From Acidobacteria bacterium 13_1_40CM_65_14 (GTDB lineage: Bacteria > Acidobacteriota > Vicinamibacteria > Vicinamibacterales > CAVVIG01): DNA of 35,952 nucleotides. Of the stretch, positions 23,808 to 33,269 are shown piece by piece. The notes beneath the pieces are model-generated. The model had not been told where the DNA came from. It searched no databases and was given only the letters and a program-made list of their open reading frames with translations. The first letter of the stretch is position 1. Each line of letters opens with the position of its first letter. Made by a program: the position numbers and the translations under genes. The stretch is from positions 1,886 to 37,837 of the forward strand of contig MNEX01000250.1 in assembly GCA_001917905.1 (NCBI GenBank), given 5' to 3'.

Positions 23808-26800
23808 TCATTGATGCTGCCGGCCCCCGGTGCCTTCGTGCCTCGCCGTCGCTGGATTGAACGTCGCCGTAATCGTGCCTGTCGCCGTGCCGGTGTTGTT
23901 GCACGAGAGGTTCAGCGTCAACGTCGAAGGCAGACTTGTGTTGCCAGTGCCATCCGCGTGGACGTGCAGAACCTGGTTGCTCGGTTCCCAAATCGTATCG
24001 ATCGTCCCGTTCGTGCCCAACATGAACGCCTGGGAGATGAACGTCAAAGAGCCGGTCGCGCAAGCCGATACGTTGATTTGCGGCGAGAAGTACACGGACC
24101 ATTGAGCGGAGGGCGAGAATCCGCCGGTGCCGCCGCCCGTACCGCCCGTCCCACCCGTACCGCCCGTACCACCCGTCCCGCCGCTGCCGCCACTGCTCGA
24201 GAACAGCTGCTGCGACGATCCGTCACTAAAATGGCCCGTCGCCTGGAACGACCGGTCGTCACCGACGGTAATCGACGCGGTCAACGGCGCAACCGAGATC
24301 GACACCAGCGTGGGAGTCACGCTCACGGTGAACGACGTCGAGAGGTCGCTCGTTTCTCCTGCGAGCGTCTGCGATGCCCGCAAGGTGTGCGATCCGTACG
24401 TGAGCGGGACCGTGGCTGACCACTGACCGTTCGATGTCACCACCGCGGTGCCGAGCCCGGTCTGGCCTTCGAAAATTGTGACCGTCGAACCCGTCGGCGG
24501 CGTCTGGGCACTACCGTAGAAACCGAAGCCGCTCAGCGCAACGCTCGCCGGCGAGGTTGCCGAAGACACCGAGCTTGGGCTGGAAATGAACGTGTGGCTG
24601 CCGACGAAGAAGCTGCGCGACGCCGACCACTGCCCGGCGGCATTGACACCGATTCCGCCGCCGATATTCGACGCGCCATCGAAGAGCGACACACTCGCAC
24701 CCGACACGCCGGTGCCACTGAGCGTGATGCTGTTGCCGGAAACGACGGTCGTTGGCGAGGCCGTCAGTGTGGGCGGACCCAGCGGCTGATTGACCGTCAC
24801 CGTGAACGAGTTCGAGAGGTCGCTGGTCTCTCCGGCGAGCGTCTGTGACGCGGTCAGCGTGTGGGATCCATAGGCGAGCGAGATTGTTGCCGACCACTGA
24901 CCGCCCGACGCCACCACGGTGGTGCCAAGCACTGTCTGGCCCTCAAAGATCGTCACCGTCGAGCCGGTCGGGGGCGTCTGGCCGCCGCCGTAGAACCCGG
25001 AGCCGCTCACCGTGACGCTCGCCGGGGACGTCGCAGAGATCACCGAGTTCGGGCTGTTAATGTAAGGCACCGATGGCCGCACGTGCAGGGTCACTGCCGC
25101 TGACGCGCCGCTCGTCTGGTTCCCGCTCGACTGCTTCGCCGTCATCGTGTGCGAACCGACGAGGAAGCTGTCGACCGAGAAGGAGCTCGACCAATTGCCG
25201 GTACCGTCGACCGGGGTGCCGCCTTGGAACGGACTTGTTCCGTCGAAGAGCGAGACAGTCGCGCCCGGCACGCCAGTGCCGCTGAAGGTGAAGGTGCCCC
25301 CGGTGCTCTTCACGGCGGTCGTCGGCGAAACCGTCAGCGTGGGCGGCGCCAGCGCCGCATTGATCGTGATGCGTGCGGTCAGCGACGGATCGAACGCTTC
25401 GTTCGTGCTGAGCAGGGTCGCGCCGTACCCGTCAATCGCAAACAGCCTCCCGTTGACGACTCCGCCGCTGACGTACGTTCGCGCGGTCGGCATCGGGATC
25501 TGCGAGGTCCAGGTGTTGCTGGCCGGATCGTAGGACTCGTTGGTGGCCAACAACCCGCCAGTGCCTGCCCATCCACCGACGACATAGACCTGCCCATTGA
25601 TCACACCAGCGAGACCGCCCCACGAAGCCGTGGGCTTCGCCGATCGCGTCGACCAGCCGCTGGTGGGGTTGTACACGTCCACCCGAGCGACGGCAGACTC
25701 GATGTCGCGTTGATACCCGCCGATGACGTACAGCTCGCCGTTGAGGACCACCGACATCGGGAGCTCACGCGAGGCCGGGATAGGCGTGCCGGTCGTCCAC
25801 GTGTTCGACACGGGGTCGTAGATCTCGGTCACGTTCGTCGGCGTGTACCACGGGAAGCTTCCACCGGTCACGTACAACTTGCCCCCGATGACACCCGCGG
25901 CAGCCCCAAACCGCCGCGTCGGCATCGGTCTGCCAATCGACCAGGTGTCGAGCGCGGGATCGTAGATTTCCAGAACGTTGGTGGTGTTGCCGCAGTCCGA
26001 CAGCACGCAACCGCCGACCACGTAAAGTTTGCCGCCGATCGCGACCGCCGTCGCGTACCCGCGGATGACACTCGGCGACGCGCCAATCGTCCAGGTATTC
26101 GAGAACGAATCGTAGATGCTCAGCCGGGAGACGAAGCTGCTCTGGTTCCCGGCTGGATCCTGATCGAACCCCTGGACGTAGAGCTTTCCATTGATTTCGG
26201 TGACCGAGGGAGACGACTTGGCGTGCGGGTCCGGCGCCATCGTCGTCCACGGGTACGCGTTGCTGAACGCCGGATTGCTGCTCGTAAACGATGCGCCCGC
26301 CGAGTAGCGGCCGGCCGCCACCGGAGCGGATCCGCCGGGGACGTACGAGAAGCTGAACGTCCCTGGCACTGTGGCCCCGAAGGCATCGGTCGCCGTCGCC
26401 GTTGCGGGGTGCGGATTGCCATCGGCGTTGAACGTGCCACCGGTCACGACGACGTTGGGCCGGTTCGGGTTCACGATGACGTCGAAGAACGCCGTCGCCG
26501 TGTTCCCGGCGACATCGGTCGCGGTCACCTGCTCGTGCGTCGTCCCTAGCGGAAAGGTGTCGCCGTTGACTTTCGGCGTCACGCTGACCGAACCCAGGAG
26601 ACCGCTGAGGCTGTCAGATGCGGTCACCAAGAACGTGACGCTCGCGCCGGCGCTCGACGTCGCCTGCGCCTGCACCTGGAACGGGTACGACAGGGACGGC
26701 GGCGTCTTGTCGATCTTGATGCTGATCGCGTGATCGCCCTCGACGTTGTTGCGGTAGTCGATGGCGTGGTAGTTGACGGTGGTCGTGCTTTCGACGGTGA

Positions 26801-29800
26801 TCGACACCGATGCGGAATTGCCCGCGACGGTGAAGGGACCGCCGTTCTGATTGCCGTTGTACGAGTACACGATCGACTGCACACCGCTGCCGCCGGTGTT
26901 GTCAGTCGCATTCAGCGCCACGGTAACGTTCATCTTGTTCCAGCCCGCCGCATTGGCGGCCGGGGACGGCGTCGCCGTCGTTGTCGGCGCGGTGTTATCG
27001 CTGACGGTCAGCGTGGTGTTGCCGCTGATTCCGTTGAACGTGGCCGTGATGACGCTCGTGCCACTGGCAATGCCGGTGGCCACACCTGCAGCTGTAATGC
27101 TGGCGACGGCGGGCGTGCCTGAACTCCAGATGGCCTCGGAGGGCTGAAGGATTTCGAGCGCGCTCTGGTATCCGTTGTTATATCCGCCGACCGCAAACAC
27201 TTTTCCGGAGCTGCCGTCCGCCGCGACACCCAATGCATGACGCCCTGTCGGCAGATTCGCGTGCCGGATCCACGTGTTCGTCGCGGGGTTGTAGGAATGA
27301 ACCTGATTCTCCGGACTCGGCCCGCTGCCGACGACCCAGAGTTGTCCGCCAGCGACCGCGCCCGGATTATCGCGAGGATTCGGCATCGAGGCGCCGGTGG
27401 TCCACGTATTCGTCGTCGGATCATAGATGTCGAGCGTCCCGACGGCGCCACTCGGCGTGTTGCCGCCGGCGGCGTACAGCCGTCCACCGATGGCGCCGAC
27501 GGCGGGTGCCAGACGCGCCACGGACAATCCGGTCCCTAATGTGGACCAGTTGTTCGCCACGGGATCGTAGACCTCGACCCGTGCCGTGTATTGGTTCGCC
27601 GACGTCACGCCCCCGACCGCGTACAGCTTGCCGTTCAGTGCCGCGGCCGAAAGGCTGTAGCGCGCGCCGCCCGGCATCGACGGCAGATTCGTGATCCAGG
27701 TGTTGTTCGTCGTCTCGTACGCGGACAGCGTCGCAACCTGTCCGCTTCCGCCCGTGTCGCCACCGACCACGTAGATCTTCGTGCCGATGACGGCGGTCCC
27801 GAAATACTGCAGCAGCGGCGAGACCGGCAGGTTTGCCAGGTTCGTCCACGCGTTGGTTGCCGGGTCGTACTTCGCGACGCGTTGAGTGACGAAGCCGGAA
27901 ATGACGTAGAGCTGACCATTGACAACCGCGGCTCCCGGCCCGTAGCTCGCGACCGTGAGCGGCGTGCCGGAGGTCCACGAATCGTTGGCCAGCACGCGCG
28001 TCGCGCCCGAGCCGTAGGAGGCCGTCGCGGTAAATGTCTGGCTGCCTCCCTGCGGGATCGTCGGCAGCGACGGCGTCACCGACACGGAGGCGAGGGAATC
28101 AGCAATCGTGAGCGACGTCGAGGCGTTGCCATTGACGCCGAAAATATCGGTGACCGTCAGCGATACGTTGTGATTGCCGACGCCGAGGCTGCTGATCTGC
28201 GCGACGGTCAATGATGGCGACTGCGCGGTTGAAGTGATGGCGCCGCCATCGATCGTCCAGGAGTAGCTGATCACGTCGCCGCAGCTCGCATTCGGATCGC
28301 TCGAGCCGCTTCCGTTGAGAGCGAAGGCGCTGCCGAGACTCGCGGTGTACGGCCCGCCAGCATTCGCGACGGGCGCCGAATTCCCCTGATTGACGTTGAC
28401 GACCAGCGTGCTGGCGCCGGTCTTCGCCGGCACGTTGTTGTCCGTGACGGTCAGCGTCGCGTTGTACGACCCGAACGTGCTGTACGCATGCGTCGTCGTT
28501 GAACCGCTTGCGGTCACACCGTCGCCGAAATTCCACCCATAGCCCACGATTGCGCGATCGGGCCGGCCCGCGGTTGACGAGGAGCCGTTGAACGTGAGCG
28601 TTTGCTGACAGGCCGCCGGATTGGGATTCGCCGTGAACGATGCGGTCGGCACGTTGTTGTAGATCGAGAGCGTCGTCGACGCGGTGTTCGTGACGCCAAA
28701 CGTATCGGTGACCGTCAGCGACACCGGGAAGGTACCCACGCCCAGCGCATTGACTTGCGCGGCCGTCAGCGACGGGCTCGCAGCGATGAACGTGATCGCC
28801 CCGATCGTCCAGGCGTAGCTTGTGATCGAGTCGCCGCACAGCGTGTCGGCATCGCTCGACCCGGTGCCGTTCAGCGTGACGCCTGCACCGAGATCCGTGC
28901 TATACGGCCCGCCATGGTTCGCGACCGGCGCGTGGTTGCCTTGATTCACGTTGACGACCACGGTGCTGGCGCCCGTCTTCGCCGGCACGTTGTTGTCGGT
29001 GACCGTCAGCGTCGCGCTGTACGTCCCGAACGTGCTGTACGCATGCGTGGTGGTTGAACCGGTGCCGGTCACGCCGTCGCCGAAATTCCACGCATAGCTC
29101 ACGACATTCAGGCCGGAACTCGCGTACGACCCGCTGCCGTCAAATGTCAGCGACTGGCTGCAGGCGGCCGGGTTCGAATTCGCGGTGAAGACGGAGGTCG
29201 GCGGCGGTGCCGGATTGACTGTGTGCGACAGCGCAGACGACGTGCTCGTCGCGAAATTCGTGTCCCCGCCGTACACCGCGGTGATTGAATGACCGGCCAC
29301 CGACAACGCTGACGTGGCAAACGTCGCCTGGCCCGAACCGTTCACCGTGCCGCTTCCAAGGGTGTTTGCGCCGTCCTTGAACGTCACAGCGCCTGTTGGC
29401 GTGCCAGCGCCCGGACTGGTCACGCTCACGGTTGCTGTGAACGTCACCGACTGTCCGGAGACCGACGGATTCGCGGACGAAACAACCGTGGTCGTCGTGC
29501 TTGCCGGGGTGACAGCCTGAGACGTCGACGCACCCGATCCGCTTGCGCTCTTGATGATCCAGTACTGGATGCTGCTCCCGACGGTGAGCTGCGCGACGAG
29601 TCGATCGCTCGCGGAGTCGTAAGCGATGCCACCTATACTCGGCTGCCCGCTGGGCCCGCCGGTCGTCGTCGCGAGGGTCCACGCAGGCGTTGTCGCTGTA
29701 CCGCTCGCATCGAGGCCATTCGCGTTTGACAAGCGCCAGAGATTCGGCACCAACGTCGAACTGGCTTCGACCAGGAACAACGTGTTGCGAGCCGGACTAT

Positions 29801-32800
29801 AGTCTGTCGGCCAAACGCCGCCTGGGGGTGAGCCCGCCGCTCCTTGACTGAGTAGCTTCGTCCACGTCGGCGTTGAACCCGTGTCCCTTCCGTTTGCGTG
29901 CGTAAGGATCCACAGCTCGTTGTAGTTTGCACAGCCCCAGCCGTTGGAGATGATGAGTCGGTTCGAGTTCGGATCGTATCCGCCCTTCGAGAGGTACTGA
30001 GTTCCCGGTGGCCCGCCGGACGTCGGCAGCGACGCCCAGCTGAATGTCGATGTGTTGACGGTTTCGGTTGTCCCCGTCGTTGAGCCTGAGCAAGCGGATC
30101 CACCGCCGTTCTGGCCTCCATAAATCATGAGCGCGCTATGTGCCGAGTCAACGGCCGCGAACTGTCCGACGAGGTATCCGTTGGCGGGCGGGGCCGATGG
30201 AATCACCTGCGACCATGTTGGCGTTCCGACGCCGAGGCCGTTTCCGTTGGTGAGCTTCCAGGTATCCGGTGCGAGCGGGTAGCACCCGCCCGCGCATCCT
30301 CCCGACGCGATGAGCTCGTTCAGGATTGAATCGTAGGCGAGCACGTGCGCATGGCGGGCGCCCGGGTTAGTTGTCGTCGGGATCTGAACCCACGCGGTCG
30401 TTCCGTTGACGCCGAATGCATCACGTAGCGCGAAGGTGTTGCTCGAAGTGTTGCACCCGGTGGGGCCGCAGCCGCCAAACATGATGAGGCTGCCTTGACC
30501 GTCGGACACAAATTGCTGGGAGTTCACGTCGGGGCCCGTGCCGGTCGGCGAGAGCTGCTGCCATACGGGCTGCGCTGCGCTCGCGGAGAAGCTGACGTCG
30601 CCGCTATAGCTGGCCGTGATGACGTGTGAGGCAACCGACAGCGAGGACGTCGTAAATGTCGCCGTCCCGCCGCTGAGCGTGCCGGTCCCCAATGTCGTCG
30701 CGCCATCCTTGAACGTCACGGTGCCCGACGGCGTGCCGGCGCTGGGCGATACCGCGGCCACTGTCGCAGTGAACGTCACCGGCTGCCCAAAGACCGACGG
30801 CGTCGCTGACGATGCCACGCTCGTCGTCGTGCTCGCCTGGCTGACCGTCTGCGTCACCGTTGGCGACGTACTAGTCGTGAAATTCGTGTCGCCGCCGTAG
30901 ACCGCCGTGACGGTATGCGACGCCACCGACAGCGAGGACGTCGTGAAGGTCGTCGTCCCGCCGATGAGCGTCCCTGTCCCGAGGGTCGTTGAGGCGTCCT
31001 TGAACGTGACAGTCCCGGTCGGTGTGCCCGCTCCAGGCGCCACGGCGCTCACGGTCGCCGTGAAGGTGACCGACTGTCCAAAGACCGATGGATTCGCTGA
31101 CGAAGTCGCGCTCGTCGTCGTGCTCGCCGGTGTAATCGTGATCGTGAGCGAGTTGTTCGCGCCGGGTAGATAGTTCGTGTTGCCGGCAAAAGAGGCGTTC
31201 ACGCCGTACGAACCTGCATTGACGGGCGCGGAGGACGTCGTGGAGTTCGTGCTCAGATCCGTGTATGTGATCGTCGCGGATCCAAGGGTGTCGGTGGGAA
31301 CCAGTACTCCCGTCACAGATCCGGCCGCTGCATGCGTCTGACCGTTGTACAGAAAGGTTCCGGCGCCGGTGACGGTGATCGTGGCGCCCGTTTTGCTGAC
31401 GGTGAGATCTCCGGTTGCGTTGCTGCCTTGGAAGTTTCCGGTTGCGGCGAAGGCGGCCCCGACGACACCCGAATAGCTGCCGGCATCCACACCAGCAAGG
31501 GAGACGTTCGTCAGCGACGCCACGCCGTTGGCGCCGGTGACGGTGGAACCCACCGCGTTTCCGGACAGCGTGAAGTTCACTGTCGCACCGCTGATCGGCC
31601 CGCCCGACCCGGATAGGGCCGCCTGCAGTGTCGCCGTTCCTCCGTACGAACCAGCAGCCGACGTTGTCAACGTCGTCGGCACCGACAGTCCGTAGCGCTG
31701 TACGATGACGTGATAGAAGCCGGTCGCGTCGCGCTCGCCGCCGACGACATACAGATCGGTGCCGTCGGTGGTCACGCCCGTGAACGCCTGATCCTTCGCG
31801 TCGTTCGTGCCGTAGGTCGTCGTTGAGACGACGTCCCCGTTGGACGGGTTGATCTCGAAGATCACGCCGTCGCCAAACCCGTGATATGCGGAGTTGTCGA
31901 GGAACACGGGCGTCGTGGGGCCACCCATGTTGTGCGCCGTCGCGGGATTGTCGAGATCGCGCGTCCAACCAGTCACGAAAAGCCGCGAGCCGACTGCGGT
32001 AATGCCAGTCAGCTGCTGACTGTTGGCTTTGGTCGCGTCCGACGACCAGACCTGGTGGACCAGACGCGTGCCGCTTGTGTTCCATTCGTCGAGGAGATAG
32101 GCCTGGCGTTCGCCGTTGCTCAGGTATCCCGCCGCGTAGATATTCCCGCCGAGCAGCGCCACTGACGTATATGCGGCGCTCGTGTACCCCGCATCGAGTG
32201 TCCCCGTGAACGTTGCCGACGGCCCGCTCGACCCTGCGGCGGCGCTGAAGCGGAGTACCTGAGGAACGTTACCGGCATAGCTCGAAGAGCCCGCCGCATA
32301 AACGTTGGTGCCGTCGACGGCAATCGCATTGATATCCGACCCGCCGCACGCTCCACTCAGCTGCTGCCACTGCCAGACGGTCGCACCGGTCGCCGTGTAT
32401 TTCCGAATCGCGTAGTTGTTATTGCAGCTGTTCTCCTGCGCATGGCCGCCGCCGTAGAAGTACGTCGTTCCGCCTTCAACCGACACGCGAGCCGCGTTGA
32501 AGAATTCGTCACCGTCGTAGCCGTTGCTACCAGGATAGAAACGCTGGCGCGCGACCCAGACGGCCCCGGCAGTATCGCCGCCCGAGGTTCCATCGAGGTT
32601 GAACTTGGCGACAATCTCTTTCCGTTCCTTACCGCCCACGGAATCGGACGTCTGCGAATAGCTGGCGCCTGGGAAATAGACGCCGTCGGCGCCCACATCC
32701 GCGCCCAGGAATGCGTCGAAACCGCCGCCACCGGGCCAGCCCCGTGACCACGCGGGAAGCGCGCCGTTCGACATCGGCGCCGCAAACTTGCCGACGAGCG

Positions 32801-33032
32801 CCTCCGCCTCATCGTTCCCCGGATGCCAGAACGCGGAGAAATAGACGCCCGAGTTGCCGTACGTAATGCCCGTCCCAACAACCTCGTCGCCAGGCTTGAC
32901 GACCATCGACGTGGCCACGAGGGTGGGGGCGCTGCCGGTGCCCGAGGTACTCACTGTGAAGGCGACGGTAAGAAACAATCCAAAGAGAAGGACAAGACGA
33001 AGGCGGCGGTTCAGCGAGGATTGCTGGTTCAT
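23808..33032 (-). CDS. Giant Kelch/Ig/PKD secreted protein, N-terminal part (ends at a frameshift)
   Basis: This part has 3,074 residues. A signal peptide (RRLRLVLLFGLFLTVAFTVSTSG) is followed by a beta-propeller of SBBP/delta-60 type (about 32930-31690), an Ig-like domain, an MBG-like domain and tandem Ig_3-type repeats. The second Ig repeat is interrupted by a Kelch propeller (29530-30582). Two tandem PKD pairs follow (about 29205-28100), then a BIG2 split by Kelch (27135-27983), an HYR-like domain, an MBG split by Kelch (25380-26258), more Ig-like repeats and the first half of a BIG2. Last come a Gly-Gly-Thr tract and a W...F.P..NVSAC domain. The frame then leaves coding sense (ARHEGTGGRQHQ) at 23808. 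Removing one base restores a single protein of about 4,613 aa with the 19190-23806 part. ATG 33032 (MNQQSS) is preferred for signal-peptide fit; 33047 and 33077 are longer options. A surface adhesin or matrix role is inferred. Confidence 0.8.
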   Translation of the reverse strand: MNQQSSLNRRLRLVLLFGLFLTVAFTVSTSGTGSAPTLVATSMVVKPGDEVVGTGITYGNSGVYFSAFWHPGNDEAEALVGKFAAPMSNGALPAWSRGWPGGGGFDAFLGADVGADGVYFPGASYSQTSDSVGGKERKEIVAKFNLDGTSGGDTAGAVWVARQRFYPGSNGYDGDEFFNAARVSVEGGTTYFYGGGHAQENSCNNNYAIRKYTATGATVWQWQQLSGACGGSDINAIAVDGTNVYAAGSSSYAGNVPQVLRFSAAAGSSGPSATFTGTLDAGYTSAAYTSVALLGGNIYAAGYLSNGERQAYLLDEWNTSGTRLVHQVWSSDATKANSQQLTGITAVGSRLFVTGWTRDLDNPATAHNMGGPTTPVFLDNSAYHGFGDGVIFEINPSNGDVVSTTTYGTNDAKDQAFTGVTTDGTDLYVVGGERDATGFYHVIVQRYGLSVPTTLTTSAAGSYGGTATLQAALSGSGGPISGATVNFTLSGNAVGSTVTGANGVASLTNVSLAGVDAGSYSGVVGAAFAATGNFQGSNATGDLTVSKTGATITVTGAGTFLYNGQTHAAAGSVTGVLVPTDTLGSATITYTDLSTNSTTSSAPVNAGSYGVNASFAGNTNYLPGANNSLTITITPASTTTSATSSANPSVFGQSVTFTATVSAVAPGAGTPTGTVTFKDASTTLGTGTLIGGTTTFTTSSLSVASHTVTAVYGGDTNFTTSTSPTVTQTVSQASTTTSVASSATPSVFGQPVTFTATVAAVSPSAGTPSGTVTFKDGATTLGTGTLSGGTATFTTSSLSVASHVITASYSGDVSFSASAAQPVWQQLSPTGTGPDVNSQQFVSDGQGSLIMFGGCGPTGCNTSSNTFALRDAFGVNGTTAWVQIPTTTNPGARHAHVLAYDSILNELIASGGCAGGCYPLAPDTWKLTNGNGLGVGTPTWSQVIPSAPPANGYLVGQFAAVDSAHSALMIYGGQNGGGSACSGSTTGTTETVNTSTFSWASLPTSGGPPGTQYLSKGGYDPNSNRLIISNGWGCANYNELWILTHANGRDTGSTPTWTKLLSQGAAGSPPGGVWPTDYSPARNTLFLVEASSTLVPNLWRLSNANGLDASGTATTPAWTLATTTGGPSGQPSIGGIAYDSASDRLVAQLTVGSSIQYWIIKSASGSGASTSQAVTPASTTTTVVSSANPSVSGQSVTFTATVSVTSPGAGTPTGAVTFKDGANTLGSGTVNGSGQATFATSALSVAGHSITAVYGGDTNFATSTSSALSHTVNPAPPPTSVFTANSNPAACSQSLTFDGSGSYASSGLNVVSYAWNFGDGVTGTGSTTTHAYSTFGTYSATLTVTDNNVPAKTGASTVVVNVNQGNHAPVANHGGPYSTDLGAGVTLNGTGSSDADTLCGDSITSYAWTIGAITFIAASPSLTAAQVNALGVGTFPVSLTVTDTFGVTNTASTTLSIYNNVPTASFTANPNPAACQQTLTFNGSSSTAGRPDRAIVGYGWNFGDGVTASGSTTTHAYSTFGSYNATLTVTDNNVPAKTGASTLVVNVNQGNSAPVANAGGPYTASLGSAFALNGSGSSDPNASCGDVISYSWTIDGGAITSTAQSPSLTVAQISSLGVGNHNVSLTVTDIFGVNGNASTSLTIADSLASVSVTPSLPTIPQGGSQTFTATASYGSGATRVLANDSWTSGTPLTVASYGPGAAVVNGQLYVISGFVTQRVAKYDPATNAWTNLANLPVSPLLQYFGTAVIGTKIYVVGGDTGGSGQVATLSAYETTNNTWITNLPSMPGGARYSLSAAALNGKLYAVGGVTSANQYTARVEVYDPVANNWSTLGTGLSVARLAPAVGAIGGRLYAAGGNTPSGAVGTLDIYDPTTNTWTTGASMPNPRDNPGAVAGGQLWVVGSGPSPENQVHSYNPATNTWIRHANLPTGRHALGVAADGSSGKVFAVGGYNNGYQSALEILQPSEAIWSSGTPAVASITAAGVATGIASGTSVITATFNGISGNTTLTVSDNTAPTTTATPSPAANAAGWNKMNVTVALNATDNTGGSGVQSIVYSYNGNQNGGPFTVAGNSASVSITVESTTTVNYHAIDYRNNVEGDHAISIKIDKTPPSLSYPFQVQAQATSSAGASVTFLVTASDSLSGLLGSVSVTPKVNGDTFPLGTTHEQVTATDVAGNTATAFFDVIVNPNRPNVVVTGGTFNADGNPHPATATATDAFGATVPGTFSFSYVPGGSAPVAAGRYSAGASFTSSNPAFSNAYPWTTMAPDPHAKSSPSVTEINGKLYVQGFDQDPAGNQSSFVSRLSIYDSFSNTWTIGASPSVIRGYATAVAIGGKLYVVGGCVLSDCGNTTNVLEIYDPALDTWSIGRPMPTRRFGAAAGVIGGKLYVTGGSFPWYTPTNVTEIYDPVSNTWTTGTPIPASRELPMSVVLNGELYVIGGYQRDIESAVARVDVYNPTSGWSTRSAKPTASWGGLAGVINGQVYVVGGWAGTGGLLATNESYDPASNTWTSQIPMPTARTYVSGGVVNGRLFAIDGYGATLLSTNEAFDPSLTARITINAALAPPTLTVSPTTAVKSTGGTFTFSGTGVPGATVSLFDGTSPFQGGTPVDGTGNWSSSFSVDSFLVGSHTMTAKQSSGNQTSGASAAVTLHVRPSVPYINSPNSVISATSPASVTVSGSGFYGGGQTPPTGSTVTIFEGQTVLGTTVVASGGQWSATISLAYGSHTLTASQTLAGETSDLSNSFTVTVNQPLGPPTLTASPTTVVSGNSITLSGTGVSGASVSLFDGASNIGGGIGVNAAGQWSASRSFFVGSHTFISSPSSVSSATSPASVALSGFGFYGSAQTPPTGSTVTIFEGQTGLGTAVVTSNGQWSATVPLTYGSHTLRASQTLAGETSDLSTSFTVSVTPTLVSISVAPLTASITVGDDRSFQATGHFSDGSSQQLFSSSGGSGGTGGTGGTGGTGGTGGGTGGFSPSAQWSVYFSPQINVSACATGSLTFISQAFMLGTNGTIDTIWEPSNQVLHVHADGTGNTSLPSTLTLNLSCNNTGTATGTITATFNPATARHEGTGGRQHQ
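23824..23845 (-). other. Frameshift site joining the two halves of the giant gene
   Basis: The upstream frame runs ITATFNPATARHEGTG and then stops. The other frame reads GAGSINDVLYVVGGVTN, a natural Kelch entry. Deleting one base from the C5 run at 23824-23828 (G5 on the coding strand) gives a seamless HEGTGAGSINDVLYVVGG. The length from ATG 33032 to stop 19190 is 13,843 bases, exactly one more than a multiple of three. Confidence 0.75.
24121..24193 (-). repeat. Gly-Gly-Thr coding tract, upstream copy
   Basis: Six to seven 9-base units encode GGSGGTGGTGGTGG and onward to GGGTGG. The tract forms the entry linker of the fourth Kelch insertion and matches the exit tract at 22621-22666. Confidence 0.7.
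28365..29106 (-). repeat. Tandem 555-base PKD double-domain duplication
   Basis: The segment 28365-28551 is nearly repeated at 28920-29106, an exact offset of 555 bases (185 codons). Long runs such as CCGAACGTGCTGTACGCATG are identical. The protein units each contain one PKD domain (WNFGDGVT, HAYSTFG) and one PKD-like domain (CGD.I.SY.WTI, SLTVTD.FGV), so a 185-aa double module was recently duplicated. Confidence 0.8.
29227..31135 (-). repeat. Three Ig_3-type tandem repeats, the second interrupted by a Kelch propeller
   Basis: Repeats at about 31135-30845, 30840-30582 (resuming at 29530) and 29520-29227 share the pattern ANPSVxGQxVTFTATV, TPTGTVTFKDG, LGTGT, TFTTSSLSVASH and AVYGGDTNF. They are strongly similar at DNA level, for example around CTTGAACGTCACGGTGCC. 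Removing 29530-30582 puts repeats two and three in direct tandem. Confidence 0.75.
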
Positions 33033-33102
33033 AGTTTCTCTGGACATCGCGGCGGACACGAGGAGCGTGCCCGGCAACCGATCAAATTCAGTGATGGAAC
33101 GT

Positions 33103-33120
33103 CTCCGGCGGACGCCGGAG
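33103..33120. repeat. Perfect 18-base palindromic hairpin in the giant gene leader
   Basis: CTCCGGCG and CGCCGGAG flank a two-base loop, giving a perfect 8-bp stem. It lies 71 bases upstream of ATG 33032 (26 from ATG 33077). It could be a leader hairpin, a regulator site or a terminator for an upstream frame. Confidence 0.45.
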
Positions 33121-33263
33121 CAAAATTACGTAAGAGACTTCAAAGATTAGCCGCTGCGAATGCGAGAACGGTCAGGGCGGGCCGGGAGATGCCTACGGCA
33201 GCACTCATGAGTCTCCAATTCAGCGACTGAACCGCGAAGCCACGCTCATCGATGACAGGGGAC

Positions 33264-33269
33264 AGTATA
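33264..33269 (-). promoter_or_regulatory. Possible -10 element for the giant gene
   Basis: TATACT on the minus strand is close to the -10 consensus and lies about 230 bases upstream of ATG 33032. No good -35 is found at 16-18 bases, so this is weak. Confidence 0.2.

Noticed and set aside
23808-23860. Programmed ribosomal frameshift in the giant gene
   Set aside because: No slippery heptamer or obvious downstream pseudoknot is visible; a homopolymer indel or recent mutation explains the break more simply.
24121-24193. CRISPR-like short repeats
   Set aside because: The repeats are contiguous 9-base Gly-Gly-Thr codon units without spacers and lie inside a coding frame.
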